In this document: piece after piece, positions 1 through 7,618 of the stretch
Layout: each line of letters starts with the position of its first letter
How positions within the stretch are numbered: position 1 is the stretch's first letter
DNA from: Corynebacterium tuberculostearicum
GTDB taxonomy: Bacteria > Actinomycetota > Actinomycetes > Mycobacteriales > Mycobacteriaceae
DNA: 64,000 nt
Reading direction: 5' to 3'
Assembly (NCBI RefSeq): GCF_030503735.1
Contig: NZ_CP073096.1
Coordinates: 1,798,001 to 1,862,000, forward strand
Translations under genes and position numbers: made by a program
The notes under the pieces: generated by a model
The model's database searches: none
Seen by the model: the letters and a program-made list of their open reading frames with translations, nothing else
What the model was told of the DNA's origin: nothing

Positions 1-659
1 GCACGGGTGACATCTGCGGTATGAGTGGCCGCATCACCGTAGGTATTGGCGGCGACGGTAAAACCAGAGGCGGTGGATACCGAGGCATGGATGCGGCGAT
101 TATCGGACCAGCCAAACTTGGTACCGATAACGCCCGGAATCCGTGAGGTACCAAAATCTTGCCGATAGCCATCGGCAGCCACAGGGGCGGCGTTTGCCAT
201 GCCGGTCATGATGGGTGCGGCAATGGGATCGTGCTGGATACGCGAGGTGAACCGCGCTACATCTTCAGTGGAGGTCGTGGTCGTCCCCCAATACCCGGTG
301 TAATGCGTTTCGCGCAGACCGAACTCGTGGATAATGCTGGGGATGGCCTGCGGGTAGCGGCGGTCCAAGTCGGTAGCCACGTTGTCATCGCTTACACGAA
401 TCATATGCTCCACGCGGGCTTTATCGGCCGGTGCACCATATTTTAGAACCCAATAGCCCAAGTAGAGCTTGCTCAAAGACAGTGCGGGGCGAGACTCGTG
501 GGAATTAGCGGTGGACACCGTGGCCCCGGAATCATGCCGGACGGTGATTTGGGTGCGCGCGGGCACAGCGTTCGGATCGAGAGTGACAGCCTGGGCGGCG
601 GGGATGGTAACGAGGGAGAGTGCGGTAACCAAGGAACCTACCGCCAGCTTTTTCATCAT
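1..659 (-). CDS. Secreted serine hydrolase, beta-lactamase/PBP-like (3' end outside window)
   Basis: The reading frame is open from an ATG at 659 to the window edge, so the C-terminus is missing. It starts with MMKK and a hydrophobic stretch ending in PAAQA, a Sec signal peptide. The mature part has SLSK (SxxK nucleophile motif, about residue 64), SDDN (SDN-like motif, about residue 91) and KFG near residue 183 in the place of the KTG triad. These three motifs in this order define the penicillin-binding-protein/class A beta-lactamase fold. It probably acts outside the membrane on a peptidoglycan-like or beta-lactam substrate; the exact substrate cannot be told. It may be a carboxypeptidase-like protein rather than a true beta-lactamase. 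Confidence 0.75.
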   Translation of the reverse strand, partial: MMKKLAVGSLVTALSLVTIPAAQAVTLDPNAVPARTQITVRHDSGATVSTANSHESRPALSLSKLYLGYWVLKYGAPADKARVEHMIRVSDDNVATDLDRRYPQAIPSIIHEFGLRETHYTGYWGTTTTSTEDVARFTSRIQHDPIAAPIMTGMANAAPVAADGYRQDFGTSRIPGVIGTKFGWSDNRRIHASVSTASGFTVAANTYGDAATHTADVTR

Positions 660-686
660 GAAAATATCCTAGCGTCACCGTGGGTA

Positions 687-1004
687 TTACGCACCGGCTT
701 CCACGAGCAGCACTCCCCCGACGATGAACACCACGCCCAGAGATTTTAACCAAGTAAACGGCTCCTTGAACAGGAGATACGAGGCAATGGCGGTAAGCGC
801 AACGCCAGTGGCAGCCCAGATGCCGTAGGCCACGCCGAGATCCATGCCGGCCTTGAGCACGAGCGCCAAGAAGCCGTAGGCAGAGACATAACACAGGGCG
901 ACGAGCACCACCCAGAAGCGGCGCCCGGTCACTGCGGACATGCGCAGGCACAGCGTCCCGGAAACCTCGATGGCGGTGGCGAGGAAAAGAAGGAACCAGA
1001 TCAT
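687..1004 (-). CDS. SMR-family small multidrug efflux subunit (second of a pair)
   Basis: A 105-residue protein with four hydrophobic segments, the standard SMR length. The conserved membrane glutamate is present in the first helix (TAIEVSGT, residue 13). The family exchanges protons for cationic drugs or guanidinium-type compounds as dimers. The start ATG overlaps the stop of the upstream SMR gene by 4 bases (ATGA), so the two are translationally coupled, as in heterodimeric pumps such as EbrAB or YkkCD. A heterodimer is therefore likely but inferred. Substrate unknown. Confidence 0.88.
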   Translation of the reverse strand: MIWFLLFLATAIEVSGTLCLRMSAVTGRRFWVVLVALCYVSAYGFLALVLKAGMDLGVAYGIWAATGVALTAIASYLLFKEPFTWLKSLGVVFIVGGVLLVEAGA

Positions 1005-1360
1005 TGCGGCGCGACCTCCACTGTGTGGTCTTGCTCCTCGTGCGGTTTAGCGCCCATTTCCACGCAGAATACGCCGGCCATAATGAGCGCGATTCCGGCG
1101 AGTTTTACTGCGCCGAGCGGCTCGCCAAATAGCGCGGCAGAAAGCAATGCGGTGGAAATTACCCCGCCGGATGCCCAGAGTCCATAAGCCACGCCCACGT
1201 TAACGCCTTCTTGCATTACGCGGTGCAGCAGCACAAAAGCAAGGATGAAGCAGAAGGCGGCCACGCCGTAGATCCAGACATGCTCTACGGCGAATTTCAG
1301 CGCGACGGTGCCCACGACTTCGCTGGCAATCGCGAGAAAGAGAATGACCCAGGCCCTCAC
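1001..1360 (-). CDS. SMR-family small multidrug efflux subunit (first of a pair)
   Basis: A 119-residue four-helix membrane protein with the SMR glutamate (ASEVVGT, residue 14) and the typical GVAYGLWASGG segment. A charged tail of about 15 residues (KPHEEQDHTVE) extends beyond the usual SMR end. It overlaps by 4 bases both the upstream alkyltransferase-like gene and the downstream partner SMR gene, forming a tight operon. Likely the partner subunit of a paired small multidrug or guanidinium exporter in the cytoplasmic membrane. Confidence 0.88.
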   Translation of the reverse strand: MRAWVILFLAIASEVVGTVALKFAVEHVWIYGVAAFCFILAFVLLHRVMQEGVNVGVAYGLWASGGVISTALLSAALFGEPLGAVKLAGIALIMAGVFCVEMGAKPHEEQDHTVEVAPQ

Positions 1361-1668
1361 TCCATCAACTCCTGTAATTCGCGGGCGTCGATTCCGTGCT
1401 CGTGCATTTTAACGCGGCCGTTGGCATGCGCGATGGCCTCGCGATCCCAGAACTCTGCGGCGCGGGCGGGATCGTGGGAGGCGCCATCGGCGCGGACGAC
1501 GCGCCACCAGGCGGTATCGGCACCGCCGCCATAGCGCTTTAACACGGTGCCGACATTGCGCGCGCCGCAGCCGGCCACCTTGGCCACCTCACCATAAGAG
1601 GTCACGTTGCCGGGCGGAATCACGGCAACGACCGCCAATACACGTTTGACCAGTGGCGATTCACTCAT
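1357..1668 (-). CDS. Alkyltransferase-like DNA-repair protein (ATL, MGMT fold)
   Basis: A 103-residue protein matching the DNA-binding domain of O6-alkylguanine-DNA alkyltransferases: IPPGNVTSYGEVAKVAG near the N-terminus and the helix ARNVGTVLKRY. Where MGMT has the acceptor cysteine (PCHRV) this protein has AWWRV, so it cannot accept the alkyl group. That is the definition of the ATL group, which binds O6-alkylguanine and recruits nucleotide excision repair. Last base overlaps by 4 with the SMR operon downstream. The function is inferred from family knowledge. Confidence 0.85.
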   Translation of the reverse strand: MSESPLVKRVLAVVAVIPPGNVTSYGEVAKVAGCGARNVGTVLKRYGGGADTAWWRVVRADGASHDPARAAEFWDREAIAHANGRVKMHEHGIDARELQELME

Positions 1669-1673
1669 CGCAA

Positions 1674-2501
1674 TTATTGCGGGTCGAGGCCCAGCACATC
1701 ATCCGACTCGGTCGGTTCCTCTTCGGGAGCGTCTTCGACCTCGGTGAGAGTGATGGTCGCACCGGTGGAATCGGCCAAAAGGCACATGCGGCCGAAAGGC
1801 GAATCCCACGGTTCGCGGATGACCTCGCCGCCTAGTTCCACGGCCTTCTTCGCAGCGGCGTCGATATCGCGCACGCCCAGGTAGGTCTGCCAGAAGCTCG
1901 GCACCTGCGGCGGGAATTGGCCTTCCGCGTTCCACAAACCGGCAAACGGCGCACCTTCTTCTTCCGCGGTGGCATAGATGAAGCCCTCATCCTCGGACTG
2001 CATGGCGCGGATCTCCCAGTTGAATAGCTCGCCATAAAAATCCATTGCGCGCTGGAAGCCCGAGGTTGCGGTGAGCTCGTGCCAGACCGGGGTGCCGGGC
2101 TCGCCGGCGGCCACGAAGTGCTCCGGGCCGGCCGGTTGGATGAGGCCAAACATGCCGCCAGCGGCGTCGACAAGCAGAGCCATATGTCCCAGCTGCACTT
2201 GCTGCGGCTCCACTAGGATGCGCCCGCCCAGGTTCTGCGCCCGCTGGCAATCGCCCGCGATGTCCTTGGATAGGAAGTAGGTCACCCATGTGTCCGGCAT
2301 AGGCGCCTCTTCTGGTTGCGGGATAAGCCCGGCGATGGGCAGGCCCTGCAAGCGCGCCATCTGATACGGCTTTTCCTCCGTGGACTCGGCAGAAATCTCC
2401 CACCTCAGCACTTCCTCGTAGAAGTGCGCAGACTTACGCGGATCCGAGGTGGTCAGGTCAATCCAGTAGGGCATGCCCACTTCAGCTTCGAATGCTGGCA
2501 T
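1674..2501 (-). CDS. Two-domain VOC (glyoxalase/bleomycin-resistance fold) protein
   Basis: A 275-residue protein made of two vicinal-oxygen-chelate repeats, one starting near residue 10 (MPYWIDLTTSDPRKSAHFYEEVL) and the other near residue 138 (PVWHELTATSGFQRAMDFYGELF). The acidic tail (EVEDAPEEEPTE) lies outside the fold. The closest general type is the actinobacterial two-domain VOC family annotated as possible hydroxylase or antibiotic-binding proteins. Substrate and metal ligands cannot be assigned with confidence. It starts 2 bases after the stop of the S4-domain gene, so they are probably co-transcribed. Confidence 0.8.
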   Translation of the reverse strand: MPAFEAEVGMPYWIDLTTSDPRKSAHFYEEVLRWEISAESTEEKPYQMARLQGLPIAGLIPQPEEAPMPDTWVTYFLSKDIAGDCQRAQNLGGRILVEPQQVQLGHMALLVDAAGGMFGLIQPAGPEHFVAAGEPGTPVWHELTATSGFQRAMDFYGELFNWEIRAMQSEDEGFIYATAEEEGAPFAGLWNAEGQFPPQVPSFWQTYLGVRDIDAAAKKAVELGGEVIREPWDSPFGRMCLLADSTGATITLTEVEDAPEEEPTESDDVLGLDPQ

Positions 2502-2786
2502 CTACATATTCCTCCACTTTTCTGGATCAAAGTCATCGTCGGCCGTGGCCTCGTCAAAATAATCATCGTCATCGTCCGGCTCGCCCACCCGCGCGCAAGC
2601 ATCCTCAATGCATACTTCGTCACCTGGGTGGAGCATGGCACCCCGGCGCGTTTCGGGCTCGCCGTTGACGGTAACCACGCCCTCCGCGATGAGCTCCTTG
2701 GCCTCGCCGCCGGTAGCCACCAAGCTCGCCAGCTTGATGAACTGCCCCAATTTAATGGAGTCGCCGTTGATAGGAATGTCTAGCAT
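2502..2786 (-). CDS. S4-domain RNA-binding protein (YaaA/YbcJ type)
   Basis: A 94-residue protein with a single S4 fold: KLGQFIKLASLVATGGEAK followed by EGVVTVNGEPETRRG and PGDEV, then a very acidic tail (about 30 residues, many Asp). S4 domains bind structured RNA; stand-alone versions are thought to act in ribosome assembly or quality control. The ATG at 2786 is chosen because the S4 fold starts there; a longer frame to 2915 would run into the upstream gene and has no family support. Confidence 0.82.
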   Translation of the reverse strand: MLDIPINGDSIKLGQFIKLASLVATGGEAKELIAEGVVTVNGEPETRRGAMLHPGDEVCIEDACARVGEPDDDDDYFDEATADDDFDPEKWRNM

Positions 2787-2821
2787 GCCGCCCAGCTTAC
2801 CCAGCCCGCGCGCTGCGCCTA

Positions 2822-3757
2822 CTACGGGTGGGCGATATGGAAAAAGTCCAGCACCGTATCGGTGGTCCACTCCGCTTTCACCAAACCGGAATGGTCCGTG
2901 GCCCCGCCATTCCACGTATGCGTGCCGCCGTGGATGGTGTACTGCTCAGTGCGCGCATCACATACCCGCCAGGTGAAGTGCTCCACCGCTTCTTTCCGAC
3001 GCCTCTTTGGAAACGGATTGCACCCATTCTCCCTCGCGATTCCGCGTAGCGATTGCTTCACCGAACGGTAGTGCGCACCGTGCTGGTGCCCGCCACCGTA
3101 TTTCATGAGCACGTCCTCCGTGCCGTGAATATCGAGGTAATCAGTGGGTTCGCTGGCGCAGTCTTCTTCCACGCGGTCATACTTGGCCGCCGAAACCGTA
3201 GCCACCGCATCAAATAGTCCCGGCCGCTTGCAGGTCACCGCGCGGGCGAATCCGCCACCATTGGAAAAGCCCACGCCATAGGTGGTATCAGAGGCGGGAT
3301 AGTGGCGGCGAACGAAATCAATCGTGTCATCCACGTATTTGAGGTCATCTTCCAAGCTAGTCACCGCATATGGTGCCGGCGCCCACGCCTTGCCTGCGCC
3401 TTGGACGAAGACGGTGATGGCATCGCCCTGGGAAAGGTCGGTTCCTTTGAACATTTTACCGGCGTCCATCTCATAGCCGTGCATCGCCACGACCACGGGC
3501 AAGCGGTGGCGCTTATCCGCATTAAACGGCACGTGCACCACAAAACTGCGATGATTTTGCAGGTTAATAATCTGGTAATGGCCGTTAGACGTTGTGCCTT
3601 GGTCCGGCAGCGTAGTGATGTAGCCATCGGCCGCGCCTTGCGATTCATTTGGCACGCTGCCCGGCTGCGTCAGTTCTTCCTCGCAACCTGCCATCAGCCC
3701 AGCCGCCGCGCATAATCCGGCGCACAGGGCCAACGTTTTCTTGCTTACCTTAATCAC
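2822..3757 (-). CDS. Lipoprotein esterase, LpqC/PHB-depolymerase-like
   Basis: A 311-residue alpha/beta hydrolase with a lipoprotein signal: a charged start (MIKVSKK), a hydrophobic run and the lipobox LMAGC at about residue 25. The serine nucleophile lies in GFSNG (GxSxG). HGYEMDAGK is the oxyanion-hole region and GTEDVLM and GGTHTW probably carry the acidic and histidine members of the triad. This is the layout of mycobacterial LpqC and poly(3-hydroxybutyrate) depolymerase/feruloyl-esterase-like enzymes. It should be anchored to the outer face of the membrane. The substrate is unknown. It overlaps the upstream YbjQ-like gene by 8 bases. Confidence 0.82.
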   Translation of the reverse strand: MIKVSKKTLALCAGLCAAAGLMAGCEEELTQPGSVPNESQGAADGYITTLPDQGTTSNGHYQIINLQNHRSFVVHVPFNADKRHRLPVVVAMHGYEMDAGKMFKGTDLSQGDAITVFVQGAGKAWAPAPYAVTSLEDDLKYVDDTIDFVRRHYPASDTTYGVGFSNGGGFARAVTCKRPGLFDAVATVSAAKYDRVEEDCASEPTDYLDIHGTEDVLMKYGGGHQHGAHYRSVKQSLRGIARENGCNPFPKRRRKEAVEHFTWRVCDARTEQYTIHGGTHTWNGGATDHSGLVKAEWTTDTVLDFFHIAHP

Positions 3758-4079
3758 GGGCGCGCAGCTTCACCGCCGTGCCGGTGGCCGTGACCATCAA
3801 CATGTCATTCGAGGTGCCCATGGGTGAATAATCGAAGGCGATGCCCACCACGCCATCGGCACCGAGCTCTTGTCCGCGCCGCCACAGCTCATCCAGCGCC
3901 GCCTCGCGCGCCTTGATGGCCTCGCTTTCGTACCCGGCGGAGCGTCCACCGGTGATATTGCGGATGGATGCCCCGAAATCCTTCAGCATATTAATACCGA
4001 TGACGGTTTCCCCAGCGATAATGCGAATATAGTCCGTAATCTCATAGCCATCAATGGTATTGGTAGTGGTAAAAATCAT
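3750..4079 (-). CDS. YbjQ/UPF0145-family protein
   Basis: A 109-residue protein matching the YbjQ family: start with IDGYEITDYI, GETVIGINMLKDFGASIRNITGGRS and the C-terminal half ELGADGVVGIAFDYSPMG followed by MLMVTATGTAV. The family forms pentamer-like beta rings and its function in the cell is poorly defined. The 8-base overlap with the esterase lipoprotein gene implies co-transcription. Confidence 0.85.
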   Translation of the reverse strand: MIFTTTNTIDGYEITDYIRIIAGETVIGINMLKDFGASIRNITGGRSAGYESEAIKAREAALDELWRRGQELGADGVVGIAFDYSPMGTSNDMLMVTATGTAVKLRARD

Positions 4080-4088
4080 GGACCCAGA

Positions 4089-4763
4089 TTACATGGCTAT
4101 AAGGCCACGCACTCCTTCAAAAAGGATGATGACACCCAGCAAGAGGAAGACCACACCGCTGACAATATCCACCCAGGCGGAGTTCTTAGCCATCCACTTT
4201 GAGACCGCACGAGTACTTAAAGCCACGCCTACAAAGAGCACGAGGCTTTCCAAAATCAATACGGCACCCACCATGAGATTGGCAACGATGCCCATACCGG
4301 GATCAATGAAATTGGCAAAGATAGCGCCGAAGAAAATGACCACCTTGGGATTCGAGAGATCGCAGATGAATCCCATGCGATAGGCGGTGCCGGCCTTGAT
4401 AATGCCGTCCGGTGTAAACCCGCGCGGCTGTGGGGCGCGGGTTTCGGTGCCCACCACGGTTGCGGGTGCGCGGCGCTCCTTGATACCACCGGTAATGGCG
4501 GTATAGGCCATCCATAGCAGGTAACAGCCACCGAGAACCTGCAGCGCCACGAGGATCCCAGGGTGCGCGGAAATCAATGCGGAAAGCCCCGCCAAGGAGG
4601 CGACGGTCCAGATGGTAAGGCCGGTGGTGCTACCAAGTGCCGCCCATACCGCCGCGCGCGTAGAGCGCGCACCTAAGCGAATGATTTGCACTACGTCCGG
4701 ACCCGGCGAGGCCATCGCCGCGAACCACACGCCCATTAAGGTCACCAGGGCGCTAATAGTCAC
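4089..4763 (-). CDS. LysE-family amino-acid/metabolite exporter
   Basis: A 224-residue membrane protein with about six hydrophobic segments and the LysE/RhtB signature near the N-terminus (ASPGPDVVQIIRLGARSTRAA). The middle loop is charged, and LSNPKVVIFFGA is the conserved motif after the third helix. The family exports amino acids or homoserine-type compounds. The substrate cannot be predicted. A decayed paralogue lies immediately upstream (about 4.9-5.5 kb), suggesting an old tandem duplication. Confidence 0.88.
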   Translation of the reverse strand: MTISALVTLMGVWFAAMASPGPDVVQIIRLGARSTRAAVWAALGSTTGLTIWTVASLAGLSALISAHPGILVALQVLGGCYLLWMAYTAITGGIKERRAPATVVGTETRAPQPRGFTPDGIIKAGTAYRMGFICDLSNPKVVIFFGAIFANFIDPGMGIVANLMVGAVLILESLVLFVGVALSTRAVSKWMAKNSAWVDIVSGVVFLLLGVIILFEGVRGLIAM

Positions 4764-4869
4764 CTAACACCTCCATACTCGCATGCGATTAGATTAACGC
4801 ATGCCACTATAAGAAGCCTCTCACCTGCAGCGAAACAGGTAAGTGATGTGATTTAGGTAGCTTCTATAT

Positions 4870-5513
4870 CTTTACTTTTATAGAAATCCGCCAGCTGCAC
4901 TAACCGAAGAGCTCGATAGCGCCCTCCACGGCCATAACGATCCCCAGCACCGCAAAGATAAGACCGGAAACGATACCCGGGGAATGATGTGCAATCCAGC
5001 GCGATGCCGCACGCACAATGAGCGCAAAGGTAGAAAACTACGTCACAGACATCGCCACGAGGATTACCGCCACCGCAACGGTGCAAGTGGGCGACATATC
5101 GGGACGAATAAACTGCGCGAAAAGCGCACCAAAGAATACGAGCGCTTTCGGATTGGACAGGTTCGTGACCACCCCGAGCTTATAAGCGCGCCACCCGGTC
5201 ATGTCATCGATGCTGCCGGCCGCAATGGCCTGTTCCGTGTAATTCTCAGTGCCCGCCACCACGGTAGGTACGCGGCGGACGTAAAGCCGGAACGAATCTA
5301 AGACACGCCCATATAGACAAGAAAAGCCCGCCAATGAGTTGCAGCGCACCCAACACACTAGGCCGTGCAGTGATCACCGCGGAGCGCCAGCCAAGGATGC
5401 CGTCACCCAAAACTCTGTGCCGCTGCACACCCCAACGCACACATCAACCCGGTGCGGGTCACCCGCGGGGTCACACGGATAACTTGAACCAAGTCGAGTT
5501 CAAGTTCAACGTG
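4870..5513 (-). pseudogene. Decayed LysE-family exporter gene
   Basis: On the minus strand, pieces of a LysE-type protein appear in different frames. DLVQVIRVTPRVTRTGLMCA at about 5497-5430 matches the LysE N-terminal motif of the intact neighbour. ILGWRSAVITARPSVLGALQ follows in another frame, and then LGVVTNLSNPKALVFFGALF appears at about 5185-5115 in a third. There is no ATG at the N-terminus and the C-terminal third (about 5040-4880) is again out of frame. At least three frame changes make a functional protein unlikely. Confidence 0.8.
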
Positions 5514-5516
5514 TAG

Positions 5517-5867
5517 CTAGGCCCCGGGGTTACCCACGCAGAACTCGTTGCCTTCCGGGTCCTGCATGACGGTCCACACCAATCCCGGCGCTTCGTGGGT
5601 GGTGAGTTCGGTGGCGCCTAGGTCTTTGAGGCGTTCTATTAAAGTTTCGCGCTCCGCCCCGCCAACGTCGACGTGCATGCGGTTTTTCCCAGGTGTCGGT
5701 TCCTCAACGCGCTGAAATCCCAGCGCCGGGGTGGAATCAACCATCACGAAATCGCCGTAATCCGCGGCGATTTCGCAGCCGGTTGCGGCGGACCAAAACT
5801 TGGCGAGCTTTGAGGGATCGTGGCAGTCTAAGGTGATCTGGCGGATCGTGAAGTTGGGGTCGCTCAT
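5517..5867 (-). CDS. VOC-family protein (glyoxalase-like)
   Basis: A 116-residue single-module VOC protein: FTIRQITLDCHDPSKLAKFWSAA at the N-terminus and TPGKNRMHVDVG in the middle, ending VWTVMQDPEGNEFCVG. This is the Glyoxalase_6 type, common in actinobacteria with no settled substrate. It stands alone between a LysE pseudogene and a broken accessory gene. Confidence 0.82.
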   Translation of the reverse strand: MSDPNFTIRQITLDCHDPSKLAKFWSAATGCEIAADYGDFVMVDSTPALGFQRVEEPTPGKNRMHVDVGGAERETLIERLKDLGATELTTHEAPGLVWTVMQDPEGNEFCVGNPGA

Positions 5868-5980
5868 GGTTTCTATTATGTGCGCGCGTCAGCGCGCCTG
5901 CAACAATGCGAGGTGTTTCTGGTGGGGGTATCAGACCAGTTCTCTCCGGCCATGTCAGCCCCATACGTCATAATGGAGGC

Positions 5981-6704
5981 ATGGCCGAGCTGGACCCCGA
6001 GTGGGCGATCAATGAGATAGACGCGTTCCTGCAAGTCACAGCGAAGGTAGTCCCCGACATGGGCCCGGGCATCGCCTACCTTGGAACCGTTATGAGTGGA
6101 TCGCCGACTGAGGCTGCGGCGCGCCCATGTCGTTGAAATGATCCTTGACCGAGTGCTTCCCGGGTGGAGACAAGGACTCCCGGTCCAGGACAAGGAGTAT
6201 AGCTGGCTGAGGGGTCAAGCGGCCCGGGCCAAGACAGCGCTTGAACGTCGGTCTGAACTCGCTGAAAAGCTCGGAGAGGACACGCCAGACTTAGATGCAG
6301 CCAATCTGCATCCGTGGGCGTGGGAAAATGGCAAGGGTTACTGAAATCACGGGCACTACCATCAAGCCGTGATGCAGGCTGCCATCCGCGTCAATGCAGA
6401 GACCCAAGCGAAACTGAACCGCCTAGACGTATCTGAAACAGCACTTTTCAACGAGGCGTTTTCACTCCATGATCCGAAGCGTAATGTGCCGCGCCTTCGG
6501 CTTATGGAAAATGGTGGCAGTAAGACGTTTGAGAACCTGCATCGAGGCGCCCGCGCCTTTGCAGAGGGCTTGTACGCGGCTATCCGCAATCCCGGGATGC
6601 ATGTTCCACACGACGGTGGTGAGGAGCAAGTCGCGTTGGAGCAGCTCGCGGCTTTCAGTCTATTGGCTCGCTGGGTTGATAAGGCTACCGTCCTGGAGGG
6701 GTGA
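5981..6704 (+). pseudogene. Broken TIGR02391 (Ymh-domain) gene
   Basis: Three consecutive pieces join into one protein. It starts at an ATG at 5981 (MAELDPEWAINEIDAFL). The frame shifts between about 6090 and 6136, then continues with HVVEMILDRVLPGW and LHPWAWENGKGY. A TGA at 6342-6344 stands where a tryptophan (GYWNHGHY) is expected, and the frame reopens with HYHQAVMQAAIRVNAETQ, TALFNEAFS, GARAFAEGLYAAIRNPGMH and LLARWVD. The last motifs are typical of the TIGR02391 domain, which is often found beside restriction and other defence genes. Two lesions mean it is probably inactive. Confidence 0.78.
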
Positions 6705-7618
6705 CAACATCGGTTTACGGGATAGCAGTCCGCTTGAGCGAAGGATGTGGGGAGCACGAACGCCTGTGATGGAGGTGCCGGGTGCTCAGTCAGCAAGGCC
6801 GTCCAGGACCATCGCCGTAGTTTTGTGCAAGGTTAACGCCAGCGACTGGGCTGGGTCCAAGAATGAATCTCGCACACGTTAAACTGCGCCGACACTCTGT
6901 GGAGTTCAAATTAAACGTGTAACGCGGGGCGTTGATGACGCTTCGCGTTATTGGGGGTAGGTTGAAGCGCGGCCTGTTCGTTCGCCGACGCGGCCGCCGC
7001 CGGATTCTCGGCAGCGATTCCGGCCCGAACCTCGGGAACATCCCCATCTTCGATAGCTTTAGTGAGCACAACCACGACCATCTGATCTGGTGCGCTGGTT
7101 TTCGTTCGGTTCTCGGTCTATTCCGCCACCTCATGCGCGGCCGCGAAACCGCGGTGAAGAATCTGCATCTAGTCGGTTACGGCAACTGGAACGGCGAGGG
7201 CTCGGCAACGCTGATGAGGGTGGGGTCCTTTGTCAAACACACTGACCAGGTAGTCGCGGGCTGTGTCAATGAGACTCGGCAGCACTCCGAATGGATGTCC
7301 GCGGTATCAAGGCCGCTGAACTATTCAAGTTGCGGGACGAAAAGAGTCTCGCAGTGACGCTTGGTCCCTGAGCAAGTTCGATCCTTCCACGATCTGCGCT
7401 GGAGACGCCGAGCGCTCTGGGGCCCTTGACCGGCCGGGGCACGTGGCGGGTGGTGGCTCGCCCACAGCCCCCGTGCCCACACGCACCGAGAAGGGACAGG
7501 TCACCGAGTACGATCCCGATTCCACGGAGACGGACCGTGAACTCGAATGACGTGCCTGGCCCAAGGTGTGCCCGCTCGGCGTGTGGTTTAACCCTTATGA
7601 GACTTGCCGGTCACAGCC
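6705..7618. other. Gene-poor stretch with coding debris
   Basis: No intact gene is convincing here. On the plus strand about 7290-7377 reads like coding sequence (GIKAAELFKLRDEKSLAVTL then a stop), and another frame at about 7350-7549 ends EKGQVTEYDPDSTETDRELE before a stop. These look like fragments of one frameshifted accessory gene. A frame at 6932-7357 (about 140 codons) is open, but I recognise nothing in it. The stretch separates the broken TIGR02391-like gene from the metal operon. Confidence 0.4.

Noticed and set aside
2787..2915. Longer N-terminus for the S4 protein
   Set aside because: It overlaps the upstream esterase gene and adds residues without resemblance to S4 proteins.
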